Source: Nostoc edaphicum CCNP1411 (GTDB lineage: Bacteria > Cyanobacteriota > Cyanobacteriia > Cyanobacteriales > Nostocaceae). From it: a stretch of DNA of 64,000 nucleotides. Shown here piece after piece: positions 41,001 to 49,344 of the stretch; the first letter of the stretch is position 1; every line of letters begins with the position of its first letter. A program made the position numbers and the translations under genes. Where the stretch lies: NCBI RefSeq assembly GCF_014023275.1, contig NZ_CP054698.1:7277001-7341000 (forward strand), given 5' to 3'. The notes below the pieces were generated by a model. It was not told where the DNA came from, searched no databases, and saw only the letters and a program-made list of their open reading frames with translations.

Positions 41001-41506
41001 TTGCTTATGTTGTTTGTCTACCCCACCCCAACCCTCCCCTTTACAAGGGGAGGGAGTTAGAACTGCGGGAATTTTTAGCAAAACTTTTGCCTGATTATAT
41101 GCTGCCGTCGGTGTTTGTAATACTTGAGGAATTGCCTCTGTTACCCAACGGGAAAGTGAATCGCCAAGCGTTACCAGCACCAGAAGATATACGGGATGCT
41201 AGTCAGATTATACTACCGCGCTATCCCACAGAAGCAATTATTGCCAATGTCTGGGCGGATGTGTTGCGACTAGAAAAAGTGGGAGTTTATGACAACTTCT
41301 TTGAATTAGGGGGAAATTCCCTGTTGGCGATTCGGGCGACAGCGCGGTTACGAGAAGCCTTTCAGTTAGATTTGCCCTTGGGGAGTCTGTTTGAAAAACC
41401 AACTATTGCTGGACTTGCAGAACGCATCGAAATTCTGCAAAAGAGCGTCGAGCAGATGCAAACAACCCCAACCGCCGCACTAGGCCGTAAGGAGATTGAA
41501 CTATGA
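38054..41506 (+). CDS. NRPS6, C-A(Ser)-PCP
   Basis: This single-module synthetase of 1150 residues opens with IENIYPLSPMQQGMLFH, as expected for a C domain that follows the E domain of NRPS5 and takes a D-Ala donor. HHLILDG lies near residue 147. The A domain runs from about 456 to 1042 and its code reads DVWHISLIDK, matching Ser. The A domain carries a very large insert (40196-40434, about 80 residues) of repeat-encoded peptide between its A4 and A5 regions, and a second short one at 41020-41056. The PCP has GGNSLL. The protein ends in GRKEIEL, an acidic tail that resembles the end of NRPS7 and may bind the TubC-type docking domain at the start of NRPS7. Its stop overlaps the next start by four bases (ATGA), indicating translational coupling. 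Confidence 0.96.
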   Translation: MPAVDKRQNIENIYPLSPMQQGMLFHTLLTPQAGVYVPQVCLNLEGKLDVNAMQAAWHEVIKNHAVLRSAFYWEQRDKPFQVVFRQVEFPWTFLDWREVSSEEQKARLEEFLEGDRYDGFDLKQPPLMRFALIQLAESHHTLIWTQHHLILDGWSSALVIQQVFQHYYHSPSRYSNPRPYGEYIAWLQQQDQAAAKTFWQKQLQGFITPTSLPISQNLRTTQPSLQEEMRSLNPDQTATLQTWVKQHQLTLNTLLQGAFALLLSRYSNTTDVVFGATSSGRPATLPGVQSMVGLFINTLPVRVQVSPQANLVEWLQKLQAQQAESWQYEYTSLLEIQEWSELPRGTSLFESILVFENYPVDTSGVQGNQDLRIVNIQSIEWTNFPLTLLVSVGNKLSVKLKYDRNRFAPVAMTQLLEHFCLLLERMIVQSEQNLGTISLLTHQERQQIIQWNQTQTDYPQECIHHQFEAQVARTPDNIAVVFQEEKLTYRELNQRANQLAHYLQKLGVQPETLVGIYLERSLLMVIGILAILKAGAAYVPLDPDYPTQRLGYILSETEVPVIFTQASLLENLPCHSSKAVYLDRDWQEITQHKNHNISTFVNPENAIYVIYTSGSTGKPKGVINTHRGVSNRLFWMQQQYGLQTSERVLQKTPFSFDVSVWEFFWTLLNGACLVMAKPGGHRDPTYLVELIDREKITTLHFVPAMLGVFLEALEPLPNPPLAKATVYTVIESVTVLELPHPNPPLAKGREQDFPVSPLGKGGLRGVKPGSQSNSDLGVHPPQGIGRVPVSAGGVLSQPPRCQSLKRVICSGEALSLEMQNRFFQRLDAQLHNLYGPTEAAIDVTYYQCQPDDDLQTVPIGRPIANTQIYLLDEHLQLVPVGVPGELYIGGVGVARGYWKRPDLTAERFVPNPFENSKLYKTGDRARYLPDGNIEYLGRLDNQVKIRGLRIELGEIEAVLNQHPAVQQAIVTLHPDQTDNLRLVAYVVCLPHPNPPLYKGRELELREFLAKLLPDYMLPSVFVILEELPLLPNGKVNRQALPAPEDIRDASQIILPRYPTEAIIANVWADVLRLEKVGVYDNFFELGGNSLLAIRATARLREAFQLDLPLGSLFEKPTIAGLAERIEILQKSVEQMQTTPTAALGRKEIEL
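40196..40434. repeat. large compound palindromic repeat in NRPS6 A domain
   Basis: This is the largest in-frame insert of the window, about 80 codons in the Ser A domain core between the pocket motif near LHFVPAML and RVICSGEAL. It holds two units, GTGTACAC spacers and the SQSNSD tail. Confidence 0.9.
41020..41056. repeat. short repeat copy in A8-A9 loop of NRPS6
   Basis: Encodes PHPNPPLYKGRE directly before LREFLAKLLP, the same loop used in NRPS3 and NRPS5 but with a different junction. Confidence 0.85.
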
Positions 41507-44500
41507 AGACTATTGAAGAGTTTTTATCACACCTGTACAGCCTAGATGTCAAACTTTGGATAGAAGGCGAACGCGTGCGTTGTAGTATTCCAGATGATGT
41601 GTTAACAGATACGCTCAATGCCGAATTGCGATCGCGCAAAATGGAGATTGTCAAATTTTTGCAGCAGGCTCAAATTGCTTCTAACGCTTATGCTCATTCT
41701 ATTCAGCCAGCCGATCGCCATGCTAATCTCCCCCTTTCGTTTGCTCAACAAAGACTGTGGTTTTTAGAACAGTTACAACCTGGTAGTGCTACTTACAATA
41801 TTCCGACAGCAGTTAGGTTGACGGGTTCGTTAAATATTACAGTATTGGCGCGATCGCTTAACGAAATTGTCCGTCGTCATGAGGTTTTACGTACCCAGTT
41901 CCCCACTGTAGATGGAAATCCTTTACTCACCATCCAGCCAAGTGTAGAGGTGCTAGTAGTCCACCAATCAAAGTTTGCTGTTTTAAATAACGAACCGCAG
42001 AGGCACAGAGAACACAGAGAAGGAGAGAAAGATTCTAAAACTTGGTTTACTCAGCAAAGTTGCCTTGATAAACTACTAGTTACTATTGTGGATTTACAAG
42101 CACTAAATCCTCTGGAACAAGATGATGAAGTGCAAGCCCTATTCATTCAGGAAGCACGCCAACCCTTTGATTTAGCTACCGATGTCCTATTACGGGTGAA
42201 GTTGCTGCATTTAGATGTCGATGAATATGTAGTTTTATTTACCATGCACCACATCGTCTTTGATGGTTGGTCAATGGACATTTTAGTGCGGGAATTGGCA
42301 AGTTTATACTCTGCTTTTGCAGCTAATCAGCCGTCTCCCTTACCAGAGTTGGCAATTCAATATGTTGATTTTGCTGTTTGGCAAAGACAGTGGTTACAGG
42401 GAGAAGTTTTAGAAACTCAAATTGCCTATTGGCGGCAACAATTAGGCGGTATACTCCCAGTTTTACAATTGCCCACAGATTACCCTCGTAGCCGGGTACA
42501 AACATTCCTTGGTGCAATTGAGTCGTTTTCATTATCACCAAAATTGAGTACTGCGATCGCATCCTTAGCTAGCAGCGCAGGTGTCACACCATTTATTATT
42601 TTATTAACAGCTTATAAAATCCTGCTGCATCGTTACACTGGACAGACAGATTTACTCGTTGGTACTCCCGTAGCCAATCGCCATCGCCGGGAAACAGAAG
42701 AATTAATTGGCTTTTTTGTCAACACATTAGTTTTACGGACAAACCTTACTGGTAATCCTACCTTCCAAGAACTATTACAGCAGGTGCGGGAAACAACTTG
42801 GCAAGCTTATGATCACCAAGATATTCCCTTTGAGAAATTGGTAGAAGTCCTGCAACCAGAACGAGATTTGAGCTTTAATCCCTTGTTTCAGGTGAAATTC
42901 CGGTTAGAAAATGCTCCCACTGAAAAATTACAATTACCAGGATTAACCCTTACACCCATACAGAGAACCGAAGCCAGTGCCAAACTCGACTTGAGTTTAG
43001 ATATGTACGAAACATCCGAGGGTTTAGTGGGTGCGTTTGAATACAACCAGGGTTTATTTGCACCTCAGACAATTGCTCGGATGGTTGAGCATTTCCAGAC
43101 ACTACTAACAGGGATTGTGAGTAATCCAGAGCAAAGAATTTCTGAGTTACCGTTGCTAACTGAGTCAGAAAGACAACAAATGTTAGTGGACTGGAATCAA
43201 ACTTGTGTGGAATATCAAAGTAATCGCACCTTTCACCAACTATTTGAAGCACAGGTAGAAAAAACCCCAGATGCGATCGCCTTGATATTTGAAAATCACA
43301 GCCTCACATATCGAGAACTCAATCAACAAAGTAATCAAGTCGCCCATTACTTAAAACAACGCGGCGTGAAACCAGAAGTAATTGTGGGATTGTGTGTGGA
43401 GCGATCGCCACAGATGATAATTGGCTTACTCGGCATCCTCAAAGCCGGGGGAGCTTATTTACCCCTCGATCCGAATTATCCCCCAGAACGCCTAGCTTAT
43501 ATGCTGGCAGATTCTCAAGTACCGATTTTGCTCACCCAATCGAGTCTTGGGGGAGATGAGGGAGATGAGGGAGCAGGGAAAGATTCTTCATTGTCCTCCT
43601 CATCCCCCTCATCCCTCAACTACGAGGTGATCTGTCTCGATACAGACTGGGAGGTAATGAGCCAAGGCAGCACAGATAATCCAGAATGTCAAGCTACACC
43701 AGCTAATTTGGCGTATTTGATTTACACCTCCGGTTCCACCGGCACACCTAAAGGAGTTCTCATACCCCATAGCGGCTTAACAAACCTCACAGAACACAAA
43801 ATCAATATCTGTGATGTGCATCCTGGAGACTGCGTATTGCAATTTTTCTCCCTCAGCTTTGATGCTTCTATTCCTGAAATCATTATGGGGCTGGGTTGTG
43901 GTGCTAAACTCTACCTTGCCAAATCAGAATCCTTACTTCCCGGTGCCGGACTGCTGCAATTGCTCCGCGATAACGCCGTTACTCATATAACAATTACACC
44001 GTCCGCCCTTTCCCTCCTCCCTACAGAAGACCTGCCCAAACTACGGATGATATTAGTAGGTGGAGAAGCCCCTTCCCCGGAATTGATTGTGAAATGGTCG
44101 AAAGGACGACGCTTTATCAACGCCTACGGCCCCACTGAAGTCACAGTCAACGCCAGCATGGTACTTTGCGGCAATGGACATCCCTTGCTTCCCACCATCC
44201 GCCCCAGTGCCAACAAGCAACTATATATATTAGATAGTTATTTGCAACCAGTCCCCATCGGCGTGATTGGCGAACTCTACATTGGCGGTGTCGGTGTAGC
44301 ACGAGGCTACTTGAATCGCCCAGATTTGACCGCCGAGAGATTTGTGCCGAATCCGTTTATTGGGCATTGGGCATCGGGCATTGGGCATTGGGCATCGGGC
44401 ATTGGAGACTGGGAAGCTCTTAAGCAGGGGAGCAGGGGAGTGGAGAGCAAAGACTCGTCGCCGACGAGTATCAAAGACTTATCCCCCATGCCCCATGCCC

Positions 44501-45186
44501 CATGCCCCATGCCCCATGCCCTCTACAAAACCGGCGACCTCGCTAGCTACTTACCAGATGGTCGAATCAAACTTTTAGGACGAATTGACCATCAAGTAAA
44601 GATTCGTGGTTTTCGGATTGAACCCCAAGAAGTCGAAACGGTTTTGTGCCAACATCCCGACGTGCGTGCAGGGGTAGTCCTTGTCCGTGAAGACCAACCA
44701 GGGGAAAAGCGTTTAGTCGCATATATTATTTCTGACTCCGCCATCACCCCTACCGAACTCCGTCGCTTTATGCGGGAGAAGTTACCAGAATACTTAGTGC
44801 CGACGGCGTTTGTACTGCTGGATGTTTTACCCCTAACTGCCAACGGGAAAGTAGATACCCATTCTCTGCCCATACCCGAACAAGTACATTCAACAACAAA
44901 ATTTATTGCTCCGCGTACAGATATTGAGGCGCAACTAGCTAGTATCTACGCCCAGGTACTCAACTTAAAACAAGTGAGTATCCATGATGACTTTTTTGAT
45001 TTGGGTGGACATTCCTTGTTAGCAACCCAATTGATTGCCCAATCATTACAAGTCTTTCAGGTAGAACTCACCGTGATTGATTTGTTTGATGCGCCAACAG
45101 TAGCAGGTTTAGCAGAACGAATTTTGCAACAGCAACTCAGTATGCCTGACGCTACAGACGAGGAACGGGAGGAAATCGAAATTTAA
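41503..45186 (+). CDS. NRPS7, TubC docking domain-C-A-PCP
   Basis: This is the last elongation module visible before the reductase, 1227 residues long. Residues 1-55 form a TubC-type N-terminal docking domain (IEEFLSHLYSLDVKLW, followed by DDVLTDTL and IVKFLQQ). The C domain runs from about 78 to 556 with HHIVFDG. The A domain runs from about 571 to 1126 and its pocket reads DAPTLGAVNK, which I cannot assign to an amino acid. The PCP has GGHSLL. The protein ends DEEREEIEI, echoing the acidic end of NRPS6, and the next protein also holds a TubC-like domain. Repeat-derived peptides lie in the C domain (42000-42031), in the A domain (43548-43620) and in the NPF-LYKTGD loop (44357-44520). The next gene starts two bases after this stop. 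Confidence 0.96.
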   Translation: MKTIEEFLSHLYSLDVKLWIEGERVRCSIPDDVLTDTLNAELRSRKMEIVKFLQQAQIASNAYAHSIQPADRHANLPLSFAQQRLWFLEQLQPGSATYNIPTAVRLTGSLNITVLARSLNEIVRRHEVLRTQFPTVDGNPLLTIQPSVEVLVVHQSKFAVLNNEPQRHREHREGEKDSKTWFTQQSCLDKLLVTIVDLQALNPLEQDDEVQALFIQEARQPFDLATDVLLRVKLLHLDVDEYVVLFTMHHIVFDGWSMDILVRELASLYSAFAANQPSPLPELAIQYVDFAVWQRQWLQGEVLETQIAYWRQQLGGILPVLQLPTDYPRSRVQTFLGAIESFSLSPKLSTAIASLASSAGVTPFIILLTAYKILLHRYTGQTDLLVGTPVANRHRRETEELIGFFVNTLVLRTNLTGNPTFQELLQQVRETTWQAYDHQDIPFEKLVEVLQPERDLSFNPLFQVKFRLENAPTEKLQLPGLTLTPIQRTEASAKLDLSLDMYETSEGLVGAFEYNQGLFAPQTIARMVEHFQTLLTGIVSNPEQRISELPLLTESERQQMLVDWNQTCVEYQSNRTFHQLFEAQVEKTPDAIALIFENHSLTYRELNQQSNQVAHYLKQRGVKPEVIVGLCVERSPQMIIGLLGILKAGGAYLPLDPNYPPERLAYMLADSQVPILLTQSSLGGDEGDEGAGKDSSLSSSSPSSLNYEVICLDTDWEVMSQGSTDNPECQATPANLAYLIYTSGSTGTPKGVLIPHSGLTNLTEHKINICDVHPGDCVLQFFSLSFDASIPEIIMGLGCGAKLYLAKSESLLPGAGLLQLLRDNAVTHITITPSALSLLPTEDLPKLRMILVGGEAPSPELIVKWSKGRRFINAYGPTEVTVNASMVLCGNGHPLLPTIRPSANKQLYILDSYLQPVPIGVIGELYIGGVGVARGYLNRPDLTAERFVPNPFIGHWASGIGHWASGIGDWEALKQGSRGVESKDSSPTSIKDLSPMPHAPCPMPHALYKTGDLASYLPDGRIKLLGRIDHQVKIRGFRIEPQEVETVLCQHPDVRAGVVLVREDQPGEKRLVAYIISDSAITPTELRRFMREKLPEYLVPTAFVLLDVLPLTANGKVDTHSLPIPEQVHSTTKFIAPRTDIEAQLASIYAQVLNLKQVSIHDDFFDLGGHSLLATQLIAQSLQVFQVELTVIDLFDAPTVAGLAERILQQQLSMPDATDEEREEIEI
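42000..42031. repeat. CTCTGCG-type repeat in NRPS7 C domain
   Basis: Reverse copy of the intergenic simple repeat (CGCAGAGGCACAGAGAAC), encoding QRHREHREG within a longer loop of the C domain, in frame. Confidence 0.8.
43548..43620. repeat. GGGAGATGAG repeat pair in NRPS7 A domain
   Basis: GGGAGATGAGGGAGATGAGG and the facing CCTCCTCATCCCCCTCATCC form an imperfect inverted pair encoding GDEGDEGAGKDSSLSSSSPS. Confidence 0.8.
44357..44520. repeat. GGGCATTGGG / CCCATGCCC repeats in NPF-LYKTGD loop of NRPS7
   Basis: Forward GGGCATCGGGCATTGGG units and facing CCCCATGCCCCATGCCC units could fold into a long hairpin. They encode WASGIGHWASGIGDWE and PMPHAPCPMPHA in frame. Confidence 0.88.
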
Positions 45187-45187
45187 T

Positions 45188-48100
45188 ATGAACCAACCGA
45201 TGTATCTTAAACCCAATGTCATCGTCGAGCCACTAGTTAACCAGTGGTATGCTTGGTCACATTTAATTTCTCCAGCAACGGCGGCGATGTATATCGCTAA
45301 TTCCCATCTGCCAATTATGCAATCCTTCATTGCAGCACCCCAAGTACATCGGGATGCTTTGAAAAATCCGGCAATGATTGGTAGCCCCTTCATCAACTAC
45401 GATGCTAGTCGGGTGGAAGAAATTCGGCTATTACTGGAAAAAACCCAAAAGCAACAAGCTCAAATGCTGGCGCTAGCTCAAGCAATTCCAGACTTAGATA
45501 AGCTGTTAGCAGAAAATCCCGTTGGTGCTTCCCTAGAACCTTTGTATGAAAGAATTCCTGCACCGTTGCGGGGATATGTGGAACTTGTGCAGGACGCTAA
45601 CAATCACCCCTCGATTCGCTTCATTGAAGGGTTACTATACCGTAGTTATTACTATAATCCGGCTAATCAATCAGTTAATTTATACTTGGGTGATGGAGAT
45701 ACTCGTGGCTTTGTCCTCAGTACACCCCGCTTACCTGCTGAAGATAGTTTACACCTGCAAATTCCCTTTTGCGATCACCGCTTAGATCAACTATTCAGCT
45801 TGCGTCACAACCCGCTTCCCGACAACGAAATTCGAGACATTCTGAAAATTAGCGGCCAACAAGATGCCCTATTTTCTCAGTTCTTCACTACTACACCTCC
45901 CACACAAGAACCTGATTACGATGGGGAGGCGGTCAGAATCCGTTACTTTGGCCACGCCTGTGTTTTAATTGAAACCCAATCTGTAAGTATTTTATGTGAC
46001 CCTCTAATTAGCTACCCCCATACATCGGGCATTAAGCGCTACACTTTTGCCGAACTTCCCCAGGTAATTGACTACGTTTTGATTACCCACAATCATCAAG
46101 ACCATGTAATGCTAGAAACCCTCTTGCAGTTACGCCACAAAATTAAAACCGTGGTTGTGCCAAAAAGCAATAAGGGAACCCTCATCGACCCCTCTTTGAA
46201 GTTGATGCTGCAACAAATTGGGTTTGAGAATGTCCAAGAAATTGATGAATTAGAAATCATTAACATCGCCGATGGTTATATTGCTGGTTTGCCATTTTTC
46301 GGAGAACACGGAGACTTAAATATTGGTGCAAAAGCGGCTTACCTCGTCAACCTGAAAGGACGCTCAATTTTATGTGCCGCCGATTCTAACAATATTGACC
46401 CTCAACTATATACACATCTGCATCAAATTTTTGGTGATATTGATGTGCTGTTCATTGGGATGGAATGTGATGGCGCAGCTTATAACTGGGCATACGGGTC
46501 ATTATTAACTCAGAAAGTACCTCGGAAAATTGCCAAAACCAGACGATTAGATGGCTCAAATGCTCAAAGAGCGATCGCACTAGTTAATCAATTCCATCCC
46601 CAACAGGTGTATGTTTATGCTATGGGTCAGGAACCCTGGCTAACATTTATTACTTCCATTCTCTACACCCCAGAGTCAAAGCCGATTGTCGAGTCTAACC
46701 AATTGGTGGCGTATTGTCAGAGTCAAGAAATTGTCAGTAAACGCCTGTTTGGTTGTGAAGAGATTTTATTAACAACTTGTTCAACAAATACATCTATCTT
46801 AGGGAGTATTTTGAGCGAATCAGAAGTAGCCTTACAACCCGTCTATGAAAGTTTAATATCGCCAATCCAGGAATTTCTGACTCAATTACAGCGTCTAGAT
46901 ATTCGCATTTGGCTTGATAATGTCAACGACACCCCGAAACTGCGGTGTAATGCTCCTAAAGGTGTGCTGACAGATGCACTCAAAGAGCAATTGCAGGCGC
47001 ACAAGGCAGAAATTATCGAGTTTCTGCAAAATCCTGGAGGGAAAAAAGTAGAGTTCGATTGGGGACGGGAGGCGATTCTTGACTCGGCGATTGTTCCCCC
47101 CACCCCCCTTAATCCCCCCTTGCAAAGGGGGGAGAAAGATTCCGATTCCCTCCCCTTAGCAAGGGGAGGGTTAGGGTGGGGTTCCGACAATCCCAAAAAT
47201 CATGTTCTATTAACCGGTGCTACGGGGTTTGTGGGAGCGTTTCTTCTCCATGAATTGCTATGCAAAACTTCAGCATCAATTTATTGTTTAGTGCAAGCAG
47301 AAACAACTGAAGCTGCACAGCAAAGAATTAAAACAGCATTGCAATCTTACAAACTTTGGGATGCATCCTTAGCGACGCGCATTGTTCCTGTAGTTGGGAA
47401 TCTTGCTCAACCTAATTTAGGACTTTCGCCATTCCAGTTTCAAGATTTAGCTAGTCAAATAGATGTGATTTATCACAATGGGGCGCGGGTGAATCATACA
47501 GAACCTTATACTCGCCTCAAAGAAGCAAATGTTTTAGGGACTCAAGAAGTTTTGCGACTGGCGAGTTGCACAAAATTAAAACCTGTACATTTCATTTCTA
47601 CAATCAGTATTTTTGCCGCCAATAGCAATACGAAAAAGCTGCAAGTAGAGGAACAAGATAGTTTAGATGATTATCTCATGCCTGTTGGTGGCTATGCTCA
47701 AAGTAAATGGGTTGCTGAGAAACTAGTAATTGAGGCTAGTAAACGCGGTATTCCTATCAATATTTACCGTTTAGGTGCAATTTCTGGACATAGCCAAACA
47801 GGAGTATTTAATCAGAACGATTTTCTTTACAAATCACTTCTGGGTTATGTGCAGATGGGCAGTATGCCAGATGGAGCTATGCCTTTAGAAATTTTACCCG
47901 TAGATTATGTTAGTCGTGCCATTGTTGAATTATCATCAATACCATCTTTTGGTCAAACTTTCCACTTAGTTCAGTCTCAACCTGTTTCTTCAGATATTAT
48001 CTTTGAGCAATTAGAAAAGATGGGCTACTCAATTAAGAAAGTACCTTATGAACAATGGCACAATCAACTCCTAGAAATTGCCAACCATTCACCAGAACAT

Positions 48101-48319
48101 ATTTTATATCCTCTCGTCTCGTTGTTTCCTCGCAATAAAACTAATAATAACGGCACAAATAAAGTAAGATTACAAATTAGCGATCGCAATACCCAAAAAG
48201 CATTAAATGGAATGATATCATCTCCTATAATTGATGGGAATTTAATTCAAATTTACCTAAATTATTTGATCAATGCTGGTTGGATAAAAGCACCTGCAAT
48301 GATTGAAGTTAAAAGTTAG
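45188..48319 (+). CDS. CmlA-like metallo-oxygenase - TubC docking - thioester reductase fusion
   Basis: This is a fusion protein of 1043 residues. Residues about 1-235 form an all-alpha-like N-domain. Residues about 240-540 form a metallo-beta-lactamase fold with H301-N-H303-Q-D305-H306, Glu373 (in FFGEHGD), Asp399 and a possible His470. Glu where hydrolases have His is the pattern I recall for CmlA, the diiron beta-hydroxylase acting on carrier-bound amino acids, so beta-hydroxylation is more likely than hydrolysis. Residues about 555-615 are a TubC-type docking domain like the one in NRPS7. Residues about 670-1040 are a short-chain-dehydrogenase-type thioester reductase with TGATGFVG and YAQSK; it should release the NRPS7 product as aldehyde or alcohol using NAD(P)H. 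No carrier protein or A domain is present. A repeat insert (47095-47182) forms the linker between docking and reductase parts. Confidence 0.9.
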   Translation: MNQPMYLKPNVIVEPLVNQWYAWSHLISPATAAMYIANSHLPIMQSFIAAPQVHRDALKNPAMIGSPFINYDASRVEEIRLLLEKTQKQQAQMLALAQAIPDLDKLLAENPVGASLEPLYERIPAPLRGYVELVQDANNHPSIRFIEGLLYRSYYYNPANQSVNLYLGDGDTRGFVLSTPRLPAEDSLHLQIPFCDHRLDQLFSLRHNPLPDNEIRDILKISGQQDALFSQFFTTTPPTQEPDYDGEAVRIRYFGHACVLIETQSVSILCDPLISYPHTSGIKRYTFAELPQVIDYVLITHNHQDHVMLETLLQLRHKIKTVVVPKSNKGTLIDPSLKLMLQQIGFENVQEIDELEIINIADGYIAGLPFFGEHGDLNIGAKAAYLVNLKGRSILCAADSNNIDPQLYTHLHQIFGDIDVLFIGMECDGAAYNWAYGSLLTQKVPRKIAKTRRLDGSNAQRAIALVNQFHPQQVYVYAMGQEPWLTFITSILYTPESKPIVESNQLVAYCQSQEIVSKRLFGCEEILLTTCSTNTSILGSILSESEVALQPVYESLISPIQEFLTQLQRLDIRIWLDNVNDTPKLRCNAPKGVLTDALKEQLQAHKAEIIEFLQNPGGKKVEFDWGREAILDSAIVPPTPLNPPLQRGEKDSDSLPLARGGLGWGSDNPKNHVLLTGATGFVGAFLLHELLCKTSASIYCLVQAETTEAAQQRIKTALQSYKLWDASLATRIVPVVGNLAQPNLGLSPFQFQDLASQIDVIYHNGARVNHTEPYTRLKEANVLGTQEVLRLASCTKLKPVHFISTISIFAANSNTKKLQVEEQDSLDDYLMPVGGYAQSKWVAEKLVIEASKRGIPINIYRLGAISGHSQTGVFNQNDFLYKSLLGYVQMGSMPDGAMPLEILPVDYVSRAIVELSSIPSFGQTFHLVQSQPVSSDIIFEQLEKMGYSIKKVPYEQWHNQLLEIANHSPEHILYPLVSLFPRNKTNNNGTNKVRLQISDRNTQKALNGMISSPIIDGNLIQIYLNYLINAGWIKAPAMIEVKS
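47095..47182. repeat. palindromic repeat in docking-reductase linker
   Basis: Reverse-oriented unit encoding TPLNPPLQRGEKDSDSLP and LARGGLGWG between the docking and reductase domains of the fusion protein. Confidence 0.88.
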
Positions 48320-48412
48320 AAAAATCTCAATACAGAGATCGCAAAGAAGATTTAACTTTGTTTCAAATAAGTTTTTTACAACACCCAAAATCTAAAACCT
48401 GTTTTACTAAAT

Positions 48413-49297
48413 ATGTCACCTGAAACTACTTTTTCAAATGAACGCTATACCGAATACGATGCTTGGGCATGGCTGTATAACGAAACAATGGGGCCAGAGT
48501 ATTCTCAAAATCAACTACAACCTTTAGAGAAAATGCTCTTACCTCGACTACCTCAGAACGCGCAACTTCTAGATTTATGTTGTGGTACGGGGAATTTGGT
48601 ACAGCGTTTAATTGAACGAGGCTATCAAGTAACGGGTGTTGATGGTTCCGAACAAATGTTAAATTATGCTCGTCAAAATTCCCCAAATGCAAATTTTTTG
48701 CTGGGAGATGCTCGTTATTTTGAATTACCGTCTGTTTTTGATGCCGTCTTTTCTACAAGCGCTTCTCTCAACCATATAATGACAATTCAGGAACTACAGC
48801 AAGTTTTTCAAAGGGTGTATACTGCTCTTAAAGATGGTGGTTGGTTTCTATTTGATATTAACCATCATGAACAAATGCAACGCTGGTGGAACGGTGAAAT
48901 TGCTGAAGGAGAAATTGAGAAAAAATATGCTTGGATGTTGACACCAAATTATAATTCAAGTGATAGCACAGGCTATTTTCAAGTTACCATGTTTCAAGCT
49001 CCTGCAAAACCTTCATCATCACTACTGCGGACAACTTGGCGCGGGTTATCTCCGATTTTAAATTTACGATTTTTGTATCGCTGGCGGTTGAAACTTCTAT
49101 CAGCATTTCAAGCTCAAGAAAAACACTGGAAACGCATGGATGTTCGTTATCCTGTGCGGGGATATTATCCAGAAAAAATTAAAGCTGCACTCCAAGAAGT
49201 TGGTTTTATCGATATTGATATCCGTACCCTTGAAGGTAGCACGACGATAGATAACAAACATTCAGCTTATTTCCTTTGTCGGAAGCTAGGGAAATAG
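48413..49297 (+). CDS. class I SAM-dependent methyltransferase
   Basis: This 294-residue protein has the class I methyltransferase core: motif I LDLCCGTGN near 52-60, an acidic residue in VTGVDGS after the second strand, and GDARYFELP, then LKDGGWFLFDIN for the later strands. It most likely methylates an N, O or C atom of the peptide or of a precursor. The target cannot be read from the sequence. It lies 93 bases after the reductase and 47 before the aminotransferase, on the same strand, so it is probably co-transcribed with the cluster. The start ATG has no strong ribosome site. Confidence 0.9.
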   Translation: MSPETTFSNERYTEYDAWAWLYNETMGPEYSQNQLQPLEKMLLPRLPQNAQLLDLCCGTGNLVQRLIERGYQVTGVDGSEQMLNYARQNSPNANFLLGDARYFELPSVFDAVFSTSASLNHIMTIQELQQVFQRVYTALKDGGWFLFDINHHEQMQRWWNGEIAEGEIEKKYAWMLTPNYNSSDSTGYFQVTMFQAPAKPSSSLLRTTWRGLSPILNLRFLYRWRLKLLSAFQAQEKHWKRMDVRYPVRGYYPEKIKAALQEVGFIDIDIRTLEGSTTIDNKHSAYFLCRKLGK

Positions 49298-49344
49298 AAG
49301 AAATTAATTTTTAATTTTTAATTTTTAATTCGGAGTTAAGCGAC

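Noticed and set aside
45900..46800. Beta-lactamase or quorum-quenching lactonase
   Set aside because: The fold is shared, but the CmlA-like Glu/Asp ligands, the N-terminal domain and the fusion to docking and reductase domains point to a pathway oxygenase.
41503..48319. Thioesterase release domain
   Set aside because: No GxSxG-type TE follows any PCP; the terminal domain has TGATGFVG and YxxxK and is a reductase.
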